A stretch of DNA of 11,719 nucleotides. It comes from Spirogloea muscicola (Eukaryota > Streptophyta > Zygnematophyceae > Spirogloeales > Spirogloeaceae). Below, piece by piece: positions 1 through 7,220 of this stretch. A program made the translations under genes and the position numbers. The first letter of the stretch is position 1. Every line of letters begins with the position of its first letter. The notes under the pieces are model-generated. The model did no database searches. It had not been told where the DNA came from and saw only the letters and a program-made list of their open reading frames with translations. The stretch lies in contig WELB01000035.1 in assembly GCA_009602725.1 (NCBI GenBank), positions 782,459 through 794,177 on the forward strand, written 5' to 3'.

Positions 1-83
1 GGGGGGGGAAAGGGGGCCAGAGGAAGCCAGAGGAAGCGCTAAGAAACCAAAGCAGACAAAGAAAGAAAGCAGCTACAAATCAC

Positions 84-1007
84 TCAGTAACCCCTGCTAA
101 GCAGGCGCAGGTCGGAGAGGCTATGCTCCTGGAAGTATGTCCCCTGGCCAGAGCCAGAGGCAGCAGCAGCAAGGGCTCGGCCAGCACGCAGGTGCAGCGC
201 ACGGGCCATGGACCTCTGCAGCGAGACGGCCAGGCGCATGCGATACACCTGGGCCAACGACCCGGCGGCGGGGAAGTCCACCGGCTCCCCATGGAAGCGG
301 CGGGCAACGGCGTGACGAGCAAGTTGGTGGAGCAGTTCGAGCCACCGAGCACCCAACGCCCCATGGGTGTCGATAGCCAGAGGGAAGAACGCGTCGGCTG
401 GCGGATGGTTGGCGTACTTGGTCACCTTTGCGCGAGCGGCGCCTTCGACCGCATACCCAGCCTGGGTGGCACACTGGACTGGGTGGGAGCGGTCGAAGGC
501 GTCGGTGGTCACCACGTCCAGGAGAAGACGTGGCCCGCCGGCCTGTGGGGTGGCCACCAGGTCGACTCGCCGGCCGTGGACACCGTCGGCCCTCTCCTGT
601 AGCGGCATGACGCCGGAGTGCTCCGCAGCCACCGAGAAGCCCGCCTCCGTCAGGATGCCATGCATGGCATCGCGGAGGCGGTCGTGGGCCGCCGTCCGCT
701 CGCCGCCGTGAGCGCAGCGCAGGACGTGGGCGGCTAGCTCCCCAGACTCGGCCCCTCGCTCGCCGCATGCACATTGTCGCACGCCCTGGAGACAAGGAGG
801 CGGCAAGCCCAGGAGCCTGTGGACTGCAGTACGGAAGACCTCATCGGGAAGCGTGAGGGCGTCGGTGAGGGGGAGGGCCTGAAGCCACGCCGCTGCTCCC
901 GGGGACGAGGCAGAGAGGAATCTCGCGCGCCCGCGCTGGTCGGCCTCAGGGAGCTGCAGTACGACGGTGGTGTAGGCGGCTTTGTCGACGACGGCGACTA
1001 AGGAGCC
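84..1007 (-). mobile_element. Non-LTR retroelement remnant: C-terminal zinc-knuckle and endonuclease-like domain
   Basis: An open frame runs from an in-frame stop (1008-1010) to TGA at 84-86, about 307 codons. Reading order: a segment of the type ARFLSASSPGAAAWLQALP, common just upstream of the zinc knuckle in such polyproteins; a knuckle of form C-x1-C-x12-H-x3-C (CACG...HVLRC); then a PD-(D/E)xK-like core with RRVDLVA, an Asp 15 residues later in LLLDVVTTDAF, and a Lys-containing helix (AARAKVTKY). Order and spacing resemble the end of restriction-like-endonuclease (R2-type) non-LTR elements, whose nuclease nicks the target DNA. No reverse transcriptase core is present, so the copy is 5' truncated, the usual result of incomplete target-primed reverse transcription. 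An ATG at about 804-806 gives a 240-residue frame but is probably not a true start. There is no poly(A) tail; past the stop the coding strand has a short CTTT repeat. The family is inferred from motifs. The domain frame itself is intact, which suggests a fairly young insertion. Confidence 0.72.
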
Positions 1008-1276
1008 TCAGGGGCTGAGGTTCATTAATCAGTTCGAGCCAGTGAAGTCCCAGGAGCAGCCTTGCCGCTGCTCGCCGCCGCAGCAGCCGCCGCACTGCCG
1101 CGGGCCTGCTGCGGGGCGCCCGTGGCTGCGCCCGTCAAGGGCCAGTCGCTGGTCTGCGCCCAGGAGGTGGAGTCGCCGCCGGACGGCGGCGCCACAGGGC
1201 CTGTCTTCCGCTGCGCATTGCGCTAGTGCTTCCTGGTGTAGTGTGTTGGCTCCTAAACCCACTATGTTCGAACTCA
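1008..1276. other. GC-rich spacer between retroelement and gyrB remnants, with an unrecognised open frame
   Basis: Between the retroelement frame and the end of gyrB homology lies a stretch that is much more GC-rich at about 1050-1215 than the DNA right of it. On the plus strand one frame is open from 1029 to 1223 (65 codons, TAG at 1224-1226). It has strongly GC-biased third positions, an Ala-rich hydrophobic run (LPLLAAAAAALP) and then a Cys-containing segment ending PVFRCALR. It has no ATG, so it could only be an exon or a chance frame. On the minus strand 1029-1277 is also open, but I recognise nothing in it. A hairpin (CCTCAG-GGG-CTGAGG) covers 1006-1020 at the retroelement boundary. No function is assigned. 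Confidence 0.3.
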
Positions 1277-3714
1277 ATAAGGACTCTCTCCCTCTAACTG
1301 TGTGTTCAGGGCGAGATTCACTACACGGCCGGCTTCTGCCACTCCTCCACTGTGAGCTTGCTTCAAGGTGCGCTTGGAAGGGTCAAGCGTTGTCTCCTAG
1401 AGCTGCTCAGGCATCATCTCCCCCAGCCCTAAGGCAGCAATGACCAACTCACAGACACAAGGCGGTACTTCAAGTGAGGCACAGTTTCGGTTCCGAGCTT
1501 GTACACAGAAGAAGCATGCTTAGTGTGCACTTGAGCGGTGATTTCCTTGAGTAGAGTTCAAAATCAAGAAAAGTGGGCTCCAAACTGGTACTTACCTTTG
1601 ATGGATATTGTAAAAGGAGACAAGCTGGCCAGGTACCTCTTGAGGTCTTCATCGCTGAGCAAAGCTGCACGTGCCGTCCACGCTCAACCTGCCCAGCATC
1701 ACTGATGGTAAGTTGCCATGATACCTGCTGCAGTGGAACTAAGCTTGACTGCTGACAGGCGATGAGCACAGTGTGGCGAAGGGATGGTCCTCAGCCAGCG
1801 GCATAATCTCTAACAGCAACTACCACTGTTCCGGCTTGGCACAACGGAGGCAAGCCTTGGTATTGGTGCTCTGCCGCAGCATCCGAGTAGCAACAGCATA
1901 GCCAGTGGTCTTGACCTCGTAAAGTGGTGGGACGCCCACGTAGACATGCCCTCTCTCAAAGACCTCGCTCCCTCTGCGGCCAAGAGTAGTGCAACATGCA
2001 CGTGCAGGCAGATGAGTGCTGCGTATATCTGAGTGATGATGAGGTTGGTGCATGCAACACTTGCACTGACCAGGAAGCATCCACAATGATGGCGGTGCAG
2101 TCTGCAAGATGGCACCAGCATACCTGGTATCGGAAGAGGAATGTCGAGAGAAGTGTCCGAATGTGAGCCCCATCTACATCGGAGACGGTCAAGATGATTA
2201 TCTTGTGGTACCGCATCGCTTGCTTATCAAATTCTTCCCCCTGCAATCTTCATTCAGTTGTCATCCATCAGTGACTGCAGCAGGTAAAGTACGCGTGCGG
2301 TCAAGGATGCCTGCAACTCGTACATCAGGCAGTGACAACACACTGTTGCCTAATCTTGAAAAGTGCAGTGCCATTCAGTACCTTCTAGCCAAGGCGCAGT
2401 CCAAGGATGAAAGCTCCGAAGCTCCTGATTCTCATATAAATGGCCGCATCGTCCATCCGTTCAATATTCAGGATCTTCCCCCGGAGGCGCAGCACAGCCT
2501 GTCGTGCGGTTTGCATCATGTCAATCGTGTAGTGATAGGGCCCGCCCAAAGTTACCAGCTTCCTTACTAATCTGATGTTGCTCCACTTTGATACAAGCAG
2601 CCTTGGCCTCCATGATTGGACAAGAAGCTGACGGAGATACTCAGCTTGCTTGTGACCGACGCATGAAGAATACCTGAGAGCGACGACCGCGTCCCTGCTT
2701 GGCACTGCCTCCAGCGGAGTCACCTTCAACAATCAATACTTCTGCAACGTGGCAAAAGCGGGGTCCTTGCTCAATCACAGCTACATGCTATTAGCAGCTA
2801 CACGTCTTGAGCTGCCCGCTGCAGCAAGTTGGAGTAAGCTGTGCGCTGACCAGACAGTTCTGGATCTGTGCAGGAGCAATATTGCGAGCTTCCCAGGCAG
2901 AGTGGAAGACTTGAGCTCTTCCTCCGCACAAGCTCCGGGCCTTCTTTGCTGCCTCAGCTGCTTGGCAGTAGATGCAGCACGTCCAGAAGCGTCAGATGGT
3001 ACACAGCTGCTTCATGTAACACCTCAGGGTACATTGGATACGATATACGTGGATTTACCCGTGCAGCCTGGAGGGCCTTGTTAATGATGGCCTCTAGCGT
3101 GGGGGTGTGTGTCTCCAGGGACTCTGTGACCAATTCATCCACCGCTTGCTCCACGACCTTGCGAACCTCCGGGTTGCCGAGCCTTGTCTGCAACAGGGCC
3201 AACAACGAAGTTCTCAATGAGACCGCCGACTACTTGAAGTGACAGCCGCCACCAAGTGACGATCCTGACGGTGGACTGCTGCAAGAGCAACCTGTCATGA
3301 TTGAAGTTGACTTATGGAAGGAAGCAGTAGGCAGCACAGTACCAAGTACCTTACTTTGTCCTTCAGACTCAGGGTTGGGCACTTTGACAGAAATCACACA
3401 GTGAGGCCCTCTCGAACATGCTCCCTTGCGAGGTTCTCGTCCTTGTCCTGACTTGGAAGACAATTGAGGGCTTGCCAGATCCTAAAGATGGTCATCAAGC
3501 ACGAGAACTGTATAACAAGCATGCAGGTTGCCAGGACAATTGTCATTGCCATCAGCCCCTTGACTAGTTTGTGCATGTGAGCTTGAACACACTTTCTTCA
3601 ACTGTCAATGGGCGATTGGCACAAGGAAACACCTTGAGGAGCTTGCTCTTGCGACCTGACGTGTTGCGGGAGCGAGTGACAGCGGACTTCAGACCCTCAA
3701 CCCCCTCAACCCTC
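1277..3714 (-). pseudogene. gyrB: DNA gyrase subunit B pseudogene, 5'-truncated, introns retained
   Basis: GyrB is the ATPase/TOPRIM subunit of type II topoisomerase; in plants and green algae it is nuclear-encoded and acts in plastids and mitochondria. Exon remnants in coding order: 3633-3714 (VEGLKSAVTR...), 3350-3447 (KDENLAREHVREGLT, VKVPNPESEGQSK), 3059-3187 ([14 protein letters not shown]), 2851-2957 (ELVRRKSSSL, LPGKLA), 2674-2741 ([15 protein letters not shown]), 2382-2498 (LRGKILNIER), 2124-2240 ([20 protein letters not shown]), 1916-1973 ([15 protein letters not shown]), 1596-1688 (VERGR, SDEDLKRYLASLSPFT) and 1277-1428 (GLGEMMPEQL). Introns of about 100-230 bp mostly keep GT-AG sites, for example GTAAGT at 1590-1595. 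Damage: TAG at 2395-2397 is ruled out by recount and the true position is 2385-2387; a second TAG replaces the conserved Trp after MMPEQL; frameshifts lie in the exons at 3350, 2851, 1916, 1596 and 1277; the first metal-binding Asp of the TOPRIM DxDxD is Val (2184-2186). The N-terminal GHKL ATPase domain is missing. It is not a processed copy. Whether an intact gyrB exists elsewhere cannot be seen. Confidence 0.9.
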
Positions 3715-3948
3715 CTGTACTTGGCCATGTGGCCTTCGTTTGGTTCAAATACACGACAATTTCTCCTGTACACACAAGCAGCAGCAGGACTAACCCGCAG
3801 TAACGCGCAGCGGGCACAGGAAGAAGTGGCACTCCCAATGGGGCACAGGAGCCTCGGTGCGCCGCTTCGGCGCTCAGTCAGCATAGAGGTCGCTAATTGC
3901 GCGCACCCGATGGCTTTCTTCAGGCCCCCCCCCCCGGGCCCGGGGGCC
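3715..3948. other. Boundary between truncated gyrB and the transporter start; probable transporter 5' region
   Basis: GyrB homology ends at about 3714. A following minus-strand stretch near 3718-3771 reads EIVVYLNQTKATW after a plausible acceptor. This weakly recalls the GyrB segment GGIVEYVxxLNxxK, but it would sit about 60 residues too close to the next exon, so it is either a deletion junction or chance. The transporter is transcribed the opposite way from here, so its promoter and 5' leader should lie in this interval. I see no convincing TATA box or other core element. The last 25 bases are an 11-nt C run (3925-3935) and a 16-bp palindrome (3931-3946). Confidence 0.4.
3931..3946. repeat. 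16-bp perfect GC palindrome preceded by a C11 run, just before the transporter ATG
   Basis: The bases CCCCCGGGCCCGGGGG are self-complementary and end two bases before ATG 3949. They overlap a run of eleven C at 3925-3935. If translation starts at the upstream in-frame ATG 3910, this stretch encodes a short Pro/Gly segment (RPPPPGPG). If it starts at 3949, the hairpin lies in the 5' leader right at the start codon. The homopolymer length is a likely place for assembly error, and its length sets the frame between the two ATGs. Confidence 0.8.
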
Positions 3949-6500
3949 ATGGACGCCCCCGCAGGCGCCTGCGGCGTCGGCGGCCCGGCGCCGCCCTGGC
4001 GGCCGCTGTGGCGCAGCCGCTGGCTGGGCCTGGTACTGGGCCTGTGGCTCCAGGCCTGCGGCGGCTGCTCCTACAACTTCGGGCTCTACTCGGGCAGCAT
4101 CAAGGCGGCGCTGGGGTACGACCAGCGCGCCCTGGACGCGCTGGCCACCGCCAAGGACGTGGGCGGCAACGTGGGCATCGTCTCCGGCTTCCTGTACGAC
4201 GCCTGGCCGCCCTGGGCCGTGCTGCTCGTCGGCGCCGCGCAGACGTCCTTCGGCTACGCCATGCTGTGGCTGGCGGTCACGCGCCGCATTGCGCCGCCGC
4301 GCCCCTGGCAAATGGCCGCCTACATCTGCGTCGGCACCAACGACGCCACCTTCTTCAACACCGCCGTCCTCGTCACCGCCGTCAAGAACTTCCCCGCCAG
4401 CCGCGGCACCGTCGTCGGCCTCATGAAGGTCGGCGGGCCCCCGATGGCCTCGACCTCCGCCTGCCCGCGGAGGCCAGGCGCGGCATGCCTGCGCTGCCAG
4501 CCGGCCTGCCGCCTCTCACGCGGCCTCGCTCTGCAATGTGGGCCTCCGAGCAGGGCTTCATCGGCCTGAGCGGTGCCATCTTCACCCAGATCTACACGGC
4601 AGCATACGCGCCCGACCAGGAGTCCTTCCTGCTGCTCGTCGCTTGGCTGCCGTCGCTGGTCGCACTCGCCGTGCTCCTCTTCATCCGCGTCGTCCCCTCT
4701 CCTCCCGACGCGTCGGAGCGGGTGCGGCCACTCGCCTGCCCTGGCCCAGCCCGCCTGCCCGCCGGGGCGGCTGGGCCCCACCCATGACTGGCTATGCTGC
4801 GGAGCAGAGTAAGATGAATGCCGTCACGCTCTGGAGTCTCTTAGGTGCAGATGGCAACTGACTTTCCTTGCAGTGCTGCCTGGCCCTTCTGGAGCACACC
4901 GCAAGTTCCTGTTCGTGTACGGTGCTGGCATTGCCCTGGCCATGTACCTCTTGGTGGTGATCCTGCTGGAGCACATGTACAAGCTGTCCCGGCCAGCCAA
5001 TGTGGCCGTGACAGCCGTCATGGTCGTCTTGCTCGTGCTGCCTTTGGCCGTCCCGCTGGTGACTCAGTGGGAGCTCACCCAGAGGCAGCGGGGCGGGGCA
5101 GGGGAGCTCGGCGACGACGAGCTGGGGTCAGGTACAAGTCCCGCAGGGGCAGGAAGCAAGGCCAGCCAGGGCAGTGGGCTGCTCAAGCGCCACTCTGGCC
5201 ATGCGCTCGAGGAGGAGCAGGCCCTGCTCCCTGCGCACCAGGGCAGCGCACCTCCTTCCTCGTCAGCACTTCGTGCACCACCACCCCCTCCTCATCCTCC
5301 ACCGCCTTCCTCCCCGCCTCCCCACGAGGATGAAAAGGTTCCCCTGAAGTCTGCCGACAAACTTCAACCCAGGCGAGGAGATGACTTCACTCTACTGCAG
5401 GCAAGAGACCTCCTTGACAAGGCAGCCTGGTCTTGTGATGCTTTATGCTTGTGCTTGCATCAGGCCAGCCAAGGCGAGCTTTTGCGGCAGCTTCGTAGAC
5501 CCTACAGCAACCTCTCAGGTCTCGTGCCGCTCCCTTGAAAAGCAACTGCAGCTTGATGACTTGCCAGCATACATGTGGTCAAGGCACGTCTGCTATTCGT
5601 TGATGATATTGCTATTGCAATGTGGCAGGCTGTACGGACGAGCGACTTCTGGTTGCTCTTTGGCATCATGCTCTGCGGGGCTGGCTCCGGTTTGACTGTG
5701 ATCAACAACCTCGGGCAGGTGTGCCTCTTCTTGAGTTATGTTGCAATTCCTGTTCAGAGCGAGCCAATAACACTGTGCCAGTGGGTTGATTTCTCAGGTC
5801 GACTGCCCTATTTTGACAAGTAGGTGTCCACTCATTACCAGGCGTTGGCATATTGCAGATTGGGAGCTCCTTGGATTACGACAATATAGGAGCATTCGTG
5901 TCGCTGCTGAGCATCTGGAACTTCCTTGGGCGCCTGGGTGGTGGCCTGATCTCAGAACACTTCGTGCGGGCACGTGGCATGCCTAGGCCGCTGCTGATGG
6001 CCGTCATGCAGCTCGGCATGGGTGGCGGGCACCTGCTCTTTGCATCCGCTCTCCCCGGTGCTCTGTACCCGGCGTCCGTGGTCATCGGCATGACATACGG
6101 GGCACAGTGGGCGCTCATGCCCGCTACTGCCTCGGAGTTATTTGGCCTGCGCCACTTTGGCACCATGTACAACTGGCTGGCGTGTGCAAACCCCATTGGC
6201 TCGTATCTACTCTCTGTCCAGGTGGCCGGCACCATCTATGACCGGGAGGCCAAGCGACAGGGTGGCAGTGCTCCCCCTACGCCAGGCCCGCCCGTGTGCC
6301 ACGGCCCACACTGCTTCCGGCTCACATTTTTCGTCATGGCCACTGTTTGCATGATTGGAGCCTGCACGGCTGTCGTCCTGTCCATGCGTACACGTGCATT
6401 TTACCTCCAGCAGAGCCAGCAGAGAGGGCCTGGATCGCCAACATCCTCCACCGGCGATGCCGAGGAGGATGACGAGCCACAGCCCATTAGGCCAACATAG
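3949..6500 (+). CDS. Nodulin-like (NFD4-type) major facilitator superfamily transporter, five exons
   Basis: This is a polytopic membrane carrier of the plant/algal nodulin-like MFS family; the substrate is unknown. Exons: 3949-4428, 4554-4721, about 4906 (or 4874)-5400, 5629-5718 and 5859-6500 (TAG 6498-6500), giving roughly 624 residues. The N-lobe shows family signatures: QACGGCSYNFGLYS, ATAKDVGGNVGI, GTNDATFFNTA, VKNFPASRGTVVGLMK, then GFIGLSGAIFTQIY directly across intron 1. Exon 3 gives two membrane spans, then a cytosolic loop of about 110 residues rich in Pro (around 5270-5325) and charge, ending DFTLLQ. Exons 4-5 give the C-lobe: SDFWLLFGIMLCGAGSGLTV, NNLGQ|IGSSLDYD, IWNFLGRLGGG, SELFGLRHFGTMYNW, and a CHGPHCFRLTFF loop before the last span. 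The final 25 residues are hydrophilic and acidic. ATG 3949 has a good context (GCCATGG); ATG 3910 is an in-frame alternative adding 13 residues. Intron 3 (5401-5628) starts with GC, not GT. The exon 2-3 junction is uncertain: the best acceptor (4873) is out of phase with every GT donor, while AAG at 4903-4905 would be in phase. Confidence 0.88.
5401..5628 (+). other. GC-AG intron in the transporter gene
   Basis: The exon ends CTACTGCAG and the intron begins GCAAGAG, the standard context of the minor GC donor class (AG|GCAAG). It ends AATGTGGCAG before GCTGTACGG. Joining here gives TLLQ|AVRTSDFWLLF, which matches the order of conserved segments at the start of the C-lobe. No nearby GT donor keeps that frame and sequence. 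Confidence 0.8.
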
Positions 6501-7003
6501 TGCTTGGTCCGGTGCCTGCGCCTGCTTTTCAGGACACATTCTTTGTACAGATTACCAGCAAGCAGCCACAAGGCTGGAAGCTGGTGACAGGTGGTGTAGA
6601 TATCTCCAGGAGCTGCATGACAACCGACTACTGCAGTTTGCAGCGGCAAGCAGTCATGCCATTTGTACATCTGTTGGGTTCAAGGTCCAAATTCCTGATG
6701 CCTAGAACACTAGTTTATCATGCCTTTGTTTTACACCGGGACATAAACTGGGGTTGCCTTGTCAGCTGCACAAGCAGCAGCACTTGAGCATTCTCACATT
6801 TGGCCAGGAGGCCAGCTGCTGAGGCACAGACAAGTGCCAGCAAGCCACTGGAGCTGATCACTGCATATGGTACACTTGTACACTCGACCACGCTGCACTT
6901 GCTCTTGCGGCTTGCCTTTGAGTGGACAAAGCTCTTGAGCATGGGCCTATGCAACAAGGTATGCTTTTCACGCTTCCTTTGACCACCACGCCTGTTGTAC
7001 AAG
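6501..7003. other. Convergent 3' intergenic region (3' UTRs of transporter and RFC1)
   Basis: About 500 bp separates the transporter stop from the RFC1 stop, and both genes point into it. Open frames on both strands show no domain signature and fit untranslated sequence. A TGTAA signal exists only for the RFC1 strand (6731-6735). I see no TGTAA on the plus strand; only TGTAC elements occur (near 6543, 6664 and 6878). Confidence 0.6.
6731..6735 (-). terminator. Probable TGTAA polyadenylation signal of RFC1
   Basis: On the minus strand TGTAA (within GTGTAAAAC) lies about 270 nt beyond the RFC1 stop at 7004-7006. TGTAA is the usual near-upstream polyadenylation element in chlorophyte algae. It is the only copy in the expected range on this strand. 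The cleavage site itself is not visible. Confidence 0.5.
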
Positions 7004-7220
7004 CTATTGCGCAGCATGCTTGCTTCGGCCACCACCACGGCCGCGACCTCGATCACTACCAGTAGGTCTGCTGTCGCCAGCACCCCTACCACGACTGCGA
7101 CCAGCAGATTGGTTGCGGGCTGCCTTGCCTGTAGCCTCTGCACCAATCAGAATTCACATCAATTGGCTTAGCTGATGATTGGTACACAAACTGCCTTCAT
7201 CTGAGCATCACATCGCCACT
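7004..7220 (-). other. RFC1 tail: last intron (7138-7219) and Arg/Gly-rich final exon
   Basis: The final exon (7004-7137) reads ATGKAARNQSAGRSRGRG and then a second RGRGRGGGR block, ending KHAAQ and TAG. The donor at CGCA|GTGGCG and the acceptor at GTGCAG give ...GFTR|KATGKAARN in frame. Plant RFC1 proteins also end in a KATG/GRG-type basic tail after an acidic stretch, which supports assigning this exon to RFC1 and not to a separate gene. Confidence 0.68.

Noticed and set aside
1-83. Regulatory element or retroelement poly(A) tail at the left edge
   Set aside because: The stretch has a G8 run, a short AGGAAGCCAG repeat and AAAG repeats, but no A tail on the element's strand and no recognisable motif; too short to interpret.
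1277-3714. gyrB as bacterial contamination or a processed retrocopy
   Set aside because: At least nine introns with GT-AG borders interrupt the homology at phase-consistent positions, which excludes both bacterial DNA and a reverse-transcribed mRNA copy.
3690-3720. CCCTCAAC repeats as a telomere-like tract
   Set aside because: Only two imperfect units occur, they do not match TTTAGGG-type telomere repeats, and they are explained by a duplicated VEG codon block in gyrB.
3571-4569. 332-codon plus-strand frame starting well upstream of the transporter
   Set aside because: Residues before ATG 3910 overlap gyrB remnants in antisense and resemble nothing. After 4428 the frame runs into intron 1. 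Only 3949 (or 3910) to 4428 is supported.
4320-4781. 153-codon minus-strand frame opposite the transporter
   Set aside because: It mirrors exons 1-2 of the transporter in very GC-rich DNA, where stops are rare on both strands, and has no motif of its own.
6718-7146. 142-codon minus-strand frame as an independent gene
   Set aside because: It is in another frame from the RGRG exon, its start lies in an intron, and its hydrophobic Val/Leu composition comes from reading GGTCG repeats out of frame.
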